The notes below the pieces were generated by a model. The model had not been told where the DNA came from, searched no databases, and was given only the letters and a program-made list of their open reading frames with translations. From contig JARKIP010000023.1 in the NCBI GenBank assembly GCA_029990175.1, forward strand, positions 26,245,501-26,309,500: a stretch of DNA of 64,000 bases, read 5' to 3'. This document shows positions 1 to 12,090 of the stretch, one piece after another; positions within the stretch are counted from its first letter, which is position 1, and every line of letters begins with the position of its first letter. The stretch is from Petunia secreta. Taxonomy: Eukaryota; Streptophyta; Magnoliopsida; Solanales; Solanaceae. The translations under genes were made by a program, and so were the position numbers.

Positions 1-224
1 GAATAGTGAAACTCCTTGGGTCCTTCAACTTAGGTGGGAGCTTGTTTTTCACTCTAGACGTGCACTCTTCAGTAAGTGCCACCAACTCAAACTCATTTAG
101 CATTCTATTGGACATCATTATATCCTTGATGTACTTTGCATATTTTGTTATCTCTTGAAGTGTGTCCACCAATCGAATGTTAATATGAGTCTGCTTGAAT
201 ATGTCCAAGAACTTTGTGAATGTA
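1..224 (-). pseudogene. Athila-like gag-pol fragment (distal piece, cut by solo LTR)
   Basis: Read on the minus strand, this translates to the conserved stretch between gag and protease of Athila-type Ty3/gypsy elements. It includes FLDIFKQTHINI, then a YAKYIKDIM-like motif, then ALTEECTSRV and KLPPKLKDPRSFTI, which is the usual lead-in to protease. It continues off the left edge of the window. The reading resumes from 13886 if the solo LTR and one copy of ATGTA are removed, so both pieces belong to one old element. The match is to a remembered family consensus. Frame breaks in the other piece show that it is dead. Confidence 0.8.
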
Positions 225-292
225 TGAAACGACCTCGGTCAGTCGTTTCGAAAGTTAGGATTCCGATTGGCGTGCCGATAATTTAAAATATT

Positions 293-408
293 GGCAAAAT
301 ACATACTTTAGCACCTAAACTTGTGCCGAAAACACAATTACACACCCAAACTTTGCGGGCGATCTAAGACCCCCCTTAACACGTTCGAAGTGCTATTTAT
401 ACAAACCT
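293..408 (+). repeat. Left terminal inverted repeat of Mutator-like element
   Basis: It starts GGCAAAATACATAC and ends ACAAACCT. Its reverse complement is 1366-1481, with about four mismatches in 116 bp. Confidence 0.9.
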
Positions 409-745
409 CATGCATACAAAACCAGTTGCATCATGGAATCTGTGCTCCACTCGCCCCCACGTGAAAATATAAGAATTAAATTAATTTTTACTACCTTTTT
501 TACACTATTTTTATTTCTATCACAAATTTTTGCCTTTTTTTAATGTTATCAAATAAAATAAAACAAACAAAAAATAGTCAGCAACTTTCCAAAATCAAAG
601 TTCCAAATATAAATCAAAACTCTTCTTCATCATGAAGCTACTCAACACTTAGGTTCCATGACAAAATTCTCAAACCACTCAAGCTTGAAAAGGACATAGC
701 AATTCAGATCTTCAAAGCAAGAAGGGGACAAAATCCAAATCAATA

Positions 746-1225
746 TTGAGTTTTAGCAGAAGATCAACGAGAACAGTGGAGAAAAGTAAGAAAATGGTCC
801 CCGAAAATGGGTATTTCCGGCGCCACTGCCGGTGGTACTGTTACTCCGGTGGATCTTCTCAGTTACACCTCTCTCAATTTTTTTTTAAGAAAATTGGTTC
901 TCTGATCAGGAAAAGGAACGATGCAGGGAAAAAAAGGAAATATAAACCGGAGATGGATTTTTCCGGCCAAAATTCTGATGGCGATGGTGATTTTAACCAC
1001 TGCCTCTGGTGGTTTAAAGCTGAGCAAAAGTTGATGTTATTGCTAGGCAGAGGAGTTTGGGGGACGATGATAGGTCCTGAATATGGATTTGTCTATGGAA
1101 AAAGCTTGAGAAAATTGAGAAAGTTTGAGAAGATGATGACTTGGAAGAAGCTTGAGAAAATAAAGGGAAAAGGAAAAATAAGGGAAAAGAAAAGGAAAGT
1201 AACGGAAAAAGAAAAACTAAAATAG
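746..1225 (+). other. 159-codon open frame inside Mutator-like element, source unknown
   Basis: An open frame of 159 codons fills the centre of the Mutator-like element. It is rich in Lys and Arg toward its end and has a Gly/Ser and Trp-rich middle. No known domain is visible. The last 30 codons are low-complexity K/E/R. It may be a captured exon or chance coding in purine-rich DNA. No promoter or splice structure supports a working gene, so it is recorded as an open frame only. Confidence 0.2.
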
Positions 1226-1365
1226 AAGGAGGCCTACAAATAATTAAGGATAATTAATTAAGAAGTATCCAATTAACCATTGACACGTGTATCAATTATC
1301 TTCTATTTTAAACATATATTTTGCTTCACTCGAGTTTAGGAATATCATTTGCCACATCATCTTTA

Positions 1366-1481
1366 AGGTTTGTATAAATAGCACTTCGAACGTGTTAAGG
1401 GGGGTCTTAGGTCGCCCGCAAAGTTTGAGTGTGTAATTGTGTTTTCGGGACAAGTTTAGGTACTAAAGTATGTATTTTGCC
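1366..1481 (-). repeat. Right terminal inverted repeat of Mutator-like element
   Basis: Inverted partner of 293-408. It ends TGTATTTTGCC, directly followed by the second TTAAAATATT copy. Confidence 0.9.
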
Positions 1482-3734
1482 TTAAAATATTCGTAATGTC
1501 CATTAGGACCTGTCTGTAAAATTTGATCTAAATCAGACCTCGTTTGGTAGGCATCGGAAGAAGGTTTTAGTTTTTATTGGCAATAAATATTATAAAGAGA
1601 TTTTCGAGCTCGGTTTTGCCGAATGAGCTCCGATTGGAAATTCGAAAGTGCCGTTAGGTTCGTATGATTATTTGTGATTTTTTTAAACTTTCGAAAGTGA
1701 ATTTCGATGTTGTTCGGCTAGTTTCCGCTAAAATGCCGAAAGTTAAATAATTTGACTTTTTCTATTTAAATTCGCATCTTGAGTTTCGGGAATCCAATTT
1801 GAGATCCGCCTTCACGAGTATGTTACATATATTTTGTATAACTTGTATGCAAAAGTTTGGATTTTTTCGAATATTGTAGGGTACCGTTTTAATTTTTACC
1901 GTAGCAGCGAATTTTAAAGAAAAAAAGAAAAAAAAGGAAAAAGACAAAATAAAGAAATGAGAAGTTTGGCGGTGGGGTCCTTAGCTTAAAAGCTAAGGAC
2001 GAGGAAATACAGAGTGATTAACAAAACAGAAACGAAATGAACAGAAATGGAAATGACGAGAAACGAAAGGGAAAATGCCAGAAAGTGAGAAAAGGGGCCG
2101 GAGAAAAATAGTATTTTCATCCTGAAACATTCAGGTAATGATCCTAATATATTATTTAAGTTTATTACGTGTGTTTGAATATGTTTTAACGGTAAAACTT
2201 GGAATATTAGACATCATTTTAATAAGTTAATTAATAGCTTAAAGGGTCAAATGGACCCCGATAATAGAATTGATTATATATTCGTACGCAGTTAGTTATG
2301 GGCAACATATAAATGTAATTTATTGTAACGACCTCAAATAGTCGTTTCTGGAATCAGGACCTCGATTTGCGTGTCGACAATCCCAAAAGCTCCGTACGGT
2401 CCATTATGACATGCCTGAAAATTTTTAGCTAAAACAAACTTTGTTAGATAGGTATCGGAGAAAGACATCCGTTTCGGATATTCGTTAAGGCTAAAAGAGG
2501 TTTCAGAGCTCGATTTCAGTGAACAAACTCCGATGAGAGATCTGAGGGTTCCGTTAGGTTCGATCGTCATTTGTGACTTGTAGCAACTTTCGAATTTGGA
2601 TTCCGGGGTCGCTTGATTAAAATTCGCTATTTCGGCGAAAGTCGAAATTTGACCCTTTCCCGTGAGACCCACTTTTTGAGTTCTAGAGATCCGAATTGAG
2701 TTTCGTCTTGACGAGAATGTCACACAAGTCTTGTACGACTTGTGTACAAAATTTGGGGTCATTCTGAGCTTCGTAGGGTCCCATTTGGACCCCAAAACAG
2801 TGGCTGACCTTGTGCAAAGATAAAAAAACTGCTGAATTCTATTTTTTTACTATTCAGCTGGAAAGAAATCGATTTTTTAGATCAATCCATAAGATATTGA
2901 AACAATGTCAAAACATGAAAGTTGTAGCTCTTTGAGTTGTGGTTCTAATGACACCAACCTCGTATCATTTTGACATTTCTATGAAAAGTTATAGGTATTT
3001 TACTGAAAGCTATCCAGTGAGGCACAATTTGGACAACATGTGGTACAACTCTTTAAAGCTGCGGGCTGCTATATATTCTAGGGCGGGCATTCATTTTTAA
3101 TTTCATATTTTGAGCTGCTAAAAGTGATTCCAAGGGGAATTTGAAGTACCAAAATCATTCCTAAATACAAGGTAACTATTCTTACCCATTTTTAACGCTT
3201 TAATCCGAGGATCAAAGTGACGATCCTTGGAAAAAGGGTTTGAACCCTAGATTCGTGACATGGGAAAAATGACCGAGTTGGACTCGGGTATGTACAATAA
3301 TGGTACTTTTGGACTCGTGGGAGTATGGGGAGTCCGGAAACATAAATTTTATGGGTTTTTGGGTACGTCCTACCCGGGGGTATTTTAGTAAATTGCCTCT
3401 TAAATTGCGTAAGGGCTTAGAATCCTTTCCTCACATGCTTACGAGTGCGACACTATTTCTTTGGCTCAGAGAGGAGTCTTACGGAGGCACATCGTTTGGG
3501 AAAGGAGGTCGTTCCTTAGCCACTTGAGCCGATTTTGAGGTAAGTGAGACTTGACCTCTATTTTGCTTGCGGATAAGATTTGATCTTGCTAAGTAAGATG
3601 TCGAGTACTTAATTGACTAGCATTGTCTAGTAGATAGTATTATGTACTACTCGTTATATTTATACAAAAAGGAGAAAGCACAAACGTGACTTGTGTATCG
3701 TCGATGTTGTGTGACGATGTATTATTGATATGCT

Positions 3735-3870
3735 CTAGGGACAGAGGCCGATGGTGCGTTATGACCTAGATGTGGAGACTTATAGGGACAGAGGCTTGTG
3801 ATGCGTTATGACCTATAAGTAAAGTTGTTTATAGGGACAGAGGCCTGTGGTGCGTTATGACCTATAAAGA
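3735..3870 (+). repeat. Triplicated ~50-bp motif in LTR of element A
   Basis: Three tandem units share the core TAGGGACAGAGGC followed by GTGCGTTATGACCTA. The same block occurs in the 3' LTR at about 11397-11530, so it predates the insertion. Confidence 0.85.
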
Positions 3871-4382
3871 AAGCCGCACAGGGTGTGTGCTTATGCTATG
3901 TGCTAGGTATATCATTACCTATGTGGTATGCGAGATATATCATCGCCATGCTGTGTGTTAATTATATTATTGCTTATGCCATAGTATCAATATAATATTG
4001 TATATGCTGCCTATATTATGTATCTATATATTATTGACCATGTTAGGTATTCGCGTATTATTGCTTGTGTTGTTGTATAATTATATTATCGTATGTAATG
4101 TTTATGGGTTACTGTAAAGGTGTGGATTGTACTTCCGTTATCTGCTTATGCATTATCAAAGACTTGTCTCGAAAGGGTAATTTAGCGGGCCTGTCGATGA
4201 TCTATTGGGCTTTGGCTAATAACTTACTGTTTAAATGTGCAGATCCTTCTACTAATCAGACAGCTGGACTTATCTGATACGTTCGAGGTTGTGACTATTT
4301 TTGCTTGAGGTGAGCCAACCGCATGGTTCGCGGTGGCATACCGTCTGATCCACCTTAGTGTTTAGACGCTTCCTACATCTTG

Positions 4383-4385
<3 letters not shown>

Positions 4386-4479
<94 letters not shown>
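4386..4479. repeat. (TA)n microsatellite in 5' LTR of A
   Basis: Nearly pure TA run of about 94 bp. The 3' LTR has only about 40 bp at the same place (12047-12088), which explains most of the length difference between the LTRs. It opens a meaningless Tyr-Ile frame. Confidence 0.95.
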
Positions 4480-4660
4480 CGGATGTCAGAATTCGTAGAT
4501 GCTCTATTGACACTGTATTTCGGGTGGATGTCTACACCCACATTTTGTTGAAATATTTCTATCTAAATTATCACTATGAGTCAGTTTAATTATTCGTGGT
4601 TCGCCTAAGGATGTAACACTTAGGTGCCATCACGGCCCCGAAAATTGGGTCGTGACAAAT

Positions 4661-4673
4661 TGGTATCAGAGCC
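4661..4673 (+). promoter_or_regulatory. Primer binding site of element A (tRNA-iMet type)
   Basis: TGGTATCAGAGCC lies 3 bp after the 5' LTR. It is the standard plant LTR-element primer site complementary to the 3' end of initiator tRNA-Met. Confidence 0.92.
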
Positions 4674-4868
4674 CTAGGTTGTAAGTCGAGTCTTAGGGAG
4701 TCAATGGAGCAGTGTCCGAGCAGAGTCTTGTTTATGGGTATGTTGTCGACCATACTTATAAGCGAGAGGCTGCAAAGGCATTTTAGGAAGAGTTGTTTCC
4801 CTTCATTTCATCTCTTCTCGTGCTATGATGCTTACATAGGTGCTAATCCTTTAATGGGATTATGACAG

Positions 4869-7800
4869 ATGGTAAGAACGCGATCGTCCTCTGCTTCGGG
4901 AGCTGGTGACGCACTGACTGAGTCGGTCCGTGGGAGAGCTGTGCGTAGCACACGGACTGGTGCGTGGGCACCTACTCAGCCGAGAGCGGCTACTACCAGA
5001 GCTTTTGTGGGCAGACCTCCTGCTGCCAGACAGACTAGTACAGTGCCACCTGTGTGTTCTGAGATACCCATCGCACATGTCCCATCGACTATGCCTTCTC
5101 TTATGCCGGGTACAACGGTATCTATTCCTGCAGATGTTCTATTGCGGATGATGGGCATGCTTGGATCTCAGGCCTCGCCTATGGGCGATATGCCAGTACC
5201 TTCTGCGGTACCCCAGCCAGCTACTCCAGCTATGAGTACACCGACTCCTGAGGCTACTCCGGTGATTCCTCAGTCTACTCCAGTTATTAGTCCTATTGCT
5301 CAGCCTTCCACTTTGGCTCCTCAGTCGGGTATTCAGTTGGGTCATTCTATTCCTGCTCTTTCTATGAGTGACGAGGAGGTAGCTCGGAGGATTGAGTCCT
5401 TCATGAAGCTCAAGCCTCCCGAGTTCGATGGTACACCAGCTACTTGTTCTGCTCAGAGATATATTCAGAAGTGTGAGAAGATATTTTCGGTGCTAGGTAC
5501 TAGAGACACCCTTGGGGTGCGATGTGCTTCTTTCCAATTGTCCGGTGATGCCGAGATGTGGTGGGTTTCTGTGATGAGACAGAGGTCCAGTGATCTTCCT
5601 CCTTTGTCTTGGCCCGAGTTCGCTGCCATCTTTTTGAGTAGATTTGTGCCTCAGAGCCACCATGATGTCCACAGGCGCGAGTTTGAGAGGTTAAGGCAGG
5701 GAGACATGTCCGTGTCTGCTTATGATACCAGATTCTTAGAGTTATCCCAGTTTGCGCCTGCTATGGTTGGGCTGGAGAGGGACAAGGTCCTTAGATTTGT
5801 TGAGGGTCTTCATCCTCGTCTTCAGATAACTGTTGCCCCTAATATGGGCAGCAAGTCTTATTATGAGGTGGTTGATATTGCGAGGCGTATAGAGGATATT
5901 CATGCTAGGGCAGATGTAGAGAGAGCGAGCAAGAGGTCACGATATTCTTGTATTTCTAGTGGTCCTTCGCATGGAGGCCAGGGTTCCCGTGGTCATACTC
6001 AGCCTAGACTTCCTCAGGCCGCTGCTTTATCATCTCAGGGTACTTCGTCGGGTGTTCAGAGGCCTCGGCCGCCTCAGACGCGTGGGGATTCATCTCAGTC
6101 TGTTCCACCTGTTTGTGGGAGATGCCGTCAGAGGCACTATGGGAGGTGCAGGCCCGGAGGTGGACGCGGAGGAGGCGGTAGTAAGGCTTGTTACCAGTGT
6201 GGGGATCCCAGGCACTTTGTTAGGGATTTCCCCTATGTTACTTCATCTAGACCTACCTCCGCGGGACATCAGAGTTCTGCTGATATGGTTCGGTCTTCTC
6301 CTCAGGCAACTAGGCCTGTCACTCAGGTTCCTCCTAGGCAGCCGGTTCAGAGAGCTCCTGGTCGTGGAGGTTCAGCTCAGGTTTTTGCTATGACACGCCA
6401 GGATGCCGAGGCATCCAATGATGTGATCACAGGTACTCTTTTTGTTTGTGGCCGCAGTGCCTTTGCCCTTATAGGTCCGGGATCTACTTTCTCTTATGTG
6501 TCTCCTGGATTTTCACCTTGCTTGAGCAAGGATCTAGTTTTTATTGATGCTTCATTTATGGTGGCAACGCCTGTCGGAGATCCTATATGTGTAGATAAAG
6601 GGTATCGGGAGTGTGTGATTTCTATTTGTGGTGTTGAGTCTCTAGTAGACTTGATATTGCTAGATATGGTGGAATTTGATGTGATCATGGGCATGGATTG
6701 GTTGGCATCCTGTCACGCGACGTTGGATTTCCATGCCAAATCCGTGACTATAGGTGCCGAAGGTGAGCCTAAGGCTATTTGGAAGGGTTCCAGGTCTTCT
6801 CCGAGGAACAAGATCATATCATTCATGAAGGCTCAGAAGATGATAGCTCGCAGGTGCAGAGGGTATATTGCTTCTATTCGAGATATTCGAGTGGAACAGG
6901 TATCTATTGATCGAGTACCGGTAGTATGCGAGTATCCGGAGGTCTTTCCGGATGACTTGTCGGGTTTGCCTCCTATGCGGGAGATTGAGTTCTGTATTGA
7001 TATATTGCCAGGTACTCAGCCTATATCTATTCCTCCATATCGTATGGCTCCTGCTGAGTTGAGGGAATTGAAGGAGCAAATTCAAGATTTGCTTGATAAG
7101 GGTTTCATTAGACCCAGTGTGTCTCCTTGGGGTGCTCCGGTTCTTTTTGTAAAGAAGAAGGATGGTTCTATGTGCATGTGTATTGATTATCGGCAATTGA
7201 ACAAAGTGACTATCAAGAACAGGTATCCTTTACTGCGTATAGATGATTTATTTGATCAGCTTCAGGGTGCTACTCATTTTTCCAAGATTGACTTGAGATC
7301 GGGGTATCATCAGTTGAGGATTCGGTCTGAGGATATTTCTAAGACTGCTTTCCGTACGAGATATGGGCACTATGAGTTTCTTGTCATGTCATTTGGGCTT
7401 ACAAATGCTCCGGCCGCCTTTATGGATCTTTTGAACCGTGTGTTCAAGCCATATCTTGATTCTTTTGTTATTGTGTTCATTGATGACATCCTTATATATT
7501 CAAGGAGCCGAGGGGAGCATGAGCATCACTTGAAGATTATCCTTCAGAGCTTGAGAGACCATGAATTGTATGCTAAATTCTCTAAATGTGAGTTCTGGCT
7601 GGATACCGTATCATTCCTGGGTCACGTGGTGACCAAGGACGGTATTAGTGTTGATTCCAAGAAAGTGGAGGCCGTTCATAATTGGCCTAGGCCTACTTCT
7701 TCTACAGAGATTCGGAGTTTCTTAGACTTGGCAGGTTATTATCGGCGATTCGTGGAGGGATTTTCTTCCATATCAGCACCACTGACTAAATTGATGCAGA

Positions 7801-9848
7801 AGAATGTTCCTTTTCTATGGTCTGCTGCTTGTGAGTCTAGCTTTCAGAGGCTCAAGACTGTCTTGACTACAGCACCTGTATTGGCCTTGCCTAGTGGATC
7901 TGGGGGATTCACAGTCTATTGTGTTGCTTCTGGTATTGGCTTAGGTGGTGTTTTGATGCAAAATGGCAAGGTGATAGCTTATGCCTCGAGACAACTGAAA
8001 GTGCATGAGAAGAACTACCCTGTCCACGATCTAGAGTTATTAGCGGTGGTATTTGCATTGAAGTTGTGGAGGCATTATTTATATGGTGAGCCTTGTGAGA
8101 TTTTCACTGATCATAAGAGTCTCCAGTATCTGTTCACCCAGAAGGACTTGAACGGGAGACAGCGCCGATGGTTAGAGTTGCTTAAGGATTATGACATCGC
8201 TATTCGGTATCATCCCGGGAAAGCTAATGTTGTGGCTGATGCTCTGAGCAGGAAGTCTATGGGTAACCTTGCCTATCTTGATGTTGATATGGGACCACTA
8301 GCTCGAGAGTTGCAGGCCTTGTCCATTAGTGGAGTGTGATTTGATGATTCTGTGCCAGACCGAGTTTTTGCTTATATAGGGACTTAGTCATCCCTAGCTT
8401 CCCAGATCAAGGAAAAGCAATTTGATGATTCATATTTGCGTGATATTCGAGATAGAATTTTAAGTGAGGGAGTGACCTCATTTATGATCGAAGATGATGG
8501 TGTACTGCGGCTCAACGGTCGGTTGTGTGTTCCGAATATTGGGGAGTTGAGGCAGCTGATATTGGCAGAGGCACACAGTTCTCGGTATTCTATTCATCCT
8601 GGTATTACGAAGATGTATCAAGATCTTCGGGAGTTATATTGGTGGAAGGGAATGAAGAGAGATGTTATTGATCATGTGTCTCGGTGCTTAAATTGTCAGA
8701 CGGTAAAGTATGAGCATAGAAGACCAGCCGGGGTGACTCAGTCCATGCCGATTCCGGAATGGAAATGGGAGCATATTACTATGGACTTTGTGGTTGGATT
8801 GCCTTTGACCTTGGGCAAGCATGATTCAGTATGGGTAGTGGTGGATCGTCTCACCAAGTCAGCTCATTTCATCCCCGTGAGGACTACTTATTCATCGGAG
8901 CGCTTGGCTCGTATCTTTATCGAGCAGATTGTGAGATTGCATGGTGCTCCAGTCTCTATTATATCAGATCGCGGTACTCAGTTCACAGCTCAGTTCTGGA
9001 AATCATTTCAGAATGAGCTGGGTACCCGAGTGGATCTTAGCACCGCATTTCATCCTCAGACTGATGGTCAGTCCGAGAGGACCATCCAGATTCTTGAGGA
9101 TATGCTGAAGGCTTCTGCTATTGACTTTGGAGGCCATTGGGACAGTTATTTGCCTTTGGCGAAATTTGCCTATAATAACAGTTATCAGTCTTCTATCCAG
9201 ATGGCTCTGTTTGAGGCATTATATGGCCGCCGATGTCGTTCTCCAGTTGGTTGGTTTGAACCTGGAGAGGTAAAGGTGTTGGGTCCGGATCTAGTTCAGC
9301 AGACCTTAGATAAGGTCCGAATCATTCAGGATCGGCTCCGCACAGCTCAGAGTCGACAGATATCTTATGCGGATCGGAGGAGGAGAGATTTGGTGTTTAT
9401 GGTAGGTGACCGGGTGTTTCTTAAAGTATCGCCGATGAAGGGTGTTATGAGATTCGGGAAAAAGGGCAAGCTTAGTCCGAGGTTCATTGGTCTTTTTGAG
9501 GTCTTGGAGCGCATTGGCGCTGTTACATATAGGCTTGCTTTGCCTCTATCTCTGTCAGTTCATCTGGTATTCCACGTATCTATGCTCCGAAAGTATGTTC
9601 ATGATCCATCCCATGTGATTGATATGGCTTCTGTCGAGATCGACGAGGACTTGGCTTATTTGGAGGAGCCAATTGCTATTGCGGCTAGAGAGATCCGTAA
9701 GCTAAGGTCGAAAGAGATCTCGTTGGTTAAAGTGCTATGGAAGAATCGTCCTAGCGAAGAGGCCACTTGGGAACTCGAGTCCGACATGCGGGAGAAGTAT
9801 CCTCGCCTTTTCGATAATTCAGGTATGATTTCAATCTCTAAAGACTGA
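4869..9848 (+). pseudogene. gag-pol of element A, one frame with two stops
   Basis: One reading frame runs the whole length, interrupted by TGA (8337-8339) and TAG (8385-8387). Both fit C-to-T changes, judged against element C. Gag core is at about residues 195-300 and a zinc knuckle at 440-454, whose last Cys is Phe (codon 6228). The protease motif reads LIGPGS, with the catalytic Asp changed to Gly (codon 6474, residue 536). RT retains FIDD (residues 872-873). The RNase H motif reads VYCVAS, with the first catalytic Asp changed to Val (codon 7923, residue 1019). Integrase keeps its HHCC zinc region, the two Asp (in MDF and SDRG) and Glu (in QSER). The end resembles a chromodomain (WKNRPSEEATWELE). 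The start MVRTR is shared with element C. The protein could not mature or complete reverse transcription by itself. Confidence 0.93.
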
Positions 9849-9934
9849 AAGTTATGTTGTTGTTTATGATTTCGAGTAGTAGCGAGAGTCCTCGAAATCC
9901 CTGTAATTATTTTCGTGAAAATGTGAATCTTACC

Positions 9935-9972
9935 TTAGACTCGGGCTCGTCCGAGGACGAACAAGAGTCTAA
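9935..9972 (+). other. Hairpin next to polypurine tract of element A
   Basis: A 38-nt imperfect palindrome. The outer arms TTAGACTC and GAGTCTAA are perfect, and the inner arms TCGTC and GACGA pair around a small loop. It ends exactly where the polypurine tract begins. The same structure sits at 57991-58028 in element C. Role unknown. Confidence 0.7.
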
Positions 9973-9983
9973 GTGGGGGAGAT
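9973..9983 (+). promoter_or_regulatory. Polypurine tract of element A
   Basis: Purine-rich GTGGGGGAGAT directly before the 3' LTR start TGTAACG at 9984. It would prime plus-strand synthesis. Confidence 0.85.
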
Positions 9984-12047
9984 TGTAACGTCCTCAAACA
10001 GTCGTTTCGAGAATCGGGGCCTCGATTTACGTGTCGACAATCCCAAAAGCTCCGTACGGTCCATTGTGACATGCCTGAAATTTTTTAGCTAAAACGAACT
10101 TTGTTAGATAGGTATCGGAGAAAGACATCCGTTTCAGATATTCGTTAAGGCTAAAAGAGGTTTCGGAGCTAGATTTGAGTAAACGAACTCCGATGAGAGA
10201 TCTGAGGGTTCCGTTAGGTTCGTATCGTCATTTGTGACTTGTAGCAACTTTTGAATTTGGATTCCGGGGTCGTTTGATTAAAATTCGCTATTTTGGCGAA
10301 AGTAGAAATTTGACCCTTTCCCGTGGGACCCACTTTTTGAGTTCTAGAGATCCGAATTGAGTTTCTTCTTGACGAGCATGTCACACAAGTCTTGTATGAC
10401 TTGTGTACAAAATTTGGGGTCATTCTGAGCTTCGTAGGGTCCCATTTGGACCCCAAAACAGTGGCTGACCTTGTGCAAAGATAAAAGAACTGCTGAATTC
10501 TATTTTTTTACTATTCAGCAGGAAAGAAATCGATTTTTTAGATCAATCCATAAGATATTGGAAAAAAGTCAAAACATAAAAGTTGTAGTTCTTTGAGTTG
10601 TGGTTCTAATGCCACCAACCTCGTATCATTAAGACATTTCTATTAAAAGTTATGAGTATTTTACTGAAAGCTATCCAGTGAGGCACAATTTGGACAGCAT
10701 GTGGTACAACTCTTAACAGCTGCGGGCTGCTCTATATACTAGGGCGGGCATTCATTTTTATTTTCATGTTTTGAGCTTCTAAAAGTGATTCCAAGGGGAA
10801 TTTGAAGTACCAAAATCATTCCTAAACACAAGGTAACTATTCTTACCCATTTTTAACGCTTTAATCCGAGGATCAAAGTGACGATCCTTGGAAAGAGGGT
10901 TTGAACCCTAGATTTGTGAAATGGAAAAAATGACCGAGTCGGACTCGGGTATGTACAATAATGGTACTTTTGGACTCGTGGGAGTATGGGGAGTCCGGAA
11001 ACATAAATTTTACGGGTTTTTGGGTACGTCCGACCCAGGGGTATTTTGGTAAATTGCCTCTTAAATTGCGTAAGGGCTTAGAATCCTTTCCTCACATGCT
11101 TACGAGTGCGACACTATTTCTTTGGCTCAGAGAGGAGTCTTACGGAGGCACATCATTTGGGAAAGGAGGTCGTTCCTTAGCCACTTGAGCCGATTTTGAG
11201 GTAAGTGAGACTTGACCTCTATTTTGCTTGCGGATAAAATTTGATCTTGCTAAGTAAGATGTCGAGTACTTAATTGACTAGCATTGTCTAGTAGATAGTA
11301 TTATGTACTACTCGTTATATTTATACAAAAAGGAGAAAGCACAAACGTGACTCGTGTATCGTCGATGTTGTGTGCCGATGTATTATTGATATGCTCTAGG
11401 GACAGAGGCCGATGGTGCGTTATGACCTAGATGTGGAGACTTATAGGGACAGAGGCTTGTGGTGCGTTATGACCTATAAGTAAAGTTGTTTATAGGGACA
11501 GAGGCCTGTGGTGCGTTATGACCTATAAACAAAGCCGCACAGGGTGTGTGCTTATGCTATGTGCTAGGTATATCATTACCTATATGGTATGCGAGATATA
11601 TCATCGCCATGCTGTGTGTTAATTATATTATTGCTTATGCCATAGAATCAATATAATATTGTATATGCTGCCTATATTATGTATCTTTATATTATTGACC
11701 ATGTTAGGTATTCGCGTATTATTGCTTGTGTTGTTGTATAATTATATTATTGTATGTAATGTTTATGGGTTACTGTAAAGGTGTGGATTGTACTTCCGTT
11801 ATCTGCTTATGCATTATCAAAGACTTGTCCCGAAAAGGTAATTTAGCGGGCCTGTCGATGATCTACTGGGCTTTGGCTAATAACTTACTGTTTAAATGTG
11901 TAGATCCTTCTACTAATCAGACAACTGGACTTATCTGATACGTTCGAGGCTGTGACTATTTTTGCTTGAGGTGAGCCAACCGCATGGTTCGCGGTGGCAT
12001 ACCGTCTGATCCACCTTAGTGTTTAGACGCTTCCTACATCTTGTATA

Positions 12048-12090
<43 letters not shown>

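Larger units (their letters stand above)
293..1481. mobile_element. Non-autonomous Mutator-like element
   Basis: This is a 1189-bp insertion in the solo LTR. It has terminal inverted repeats of 116 bp (293-408 and 1366-1481) that differ at about four positions by eye. It is flanked by a perfect 10-bp direct repeat TTAAAATATT (283-292, 1482-1491). Long inverted repeats with a 9-11 bp duplication are typical of Mutator-like elements. No transposase is present. The interior from about 600 to 1230 is less AT-rich and codon-like, so it may be captured host sequence (Pack-MULE type). That last point is inference. Confidence 0.88.
2324..4657 (+). repeat. 5' LTR of element A
   Basis: 2334 bp, from TGTAACGACC to GGGTCGTGACA. 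It matches 9984-12304 along its length. In the stretch 3300-3527 versus 10961-11188 I count five differences in 228 bp. It holds a triple repeat of about 50 bp (3735-3870) and a long TA run (4386-4479). It drives transcription of element A in intact relatives; no promoter motif was assigned. Confidence 0.93.

Noticed and set aside
4380..4589. Tyr-Ile repeat protein
   Set aside because: It is a translation of a (TA)n microsatellite in the LTR of element A.
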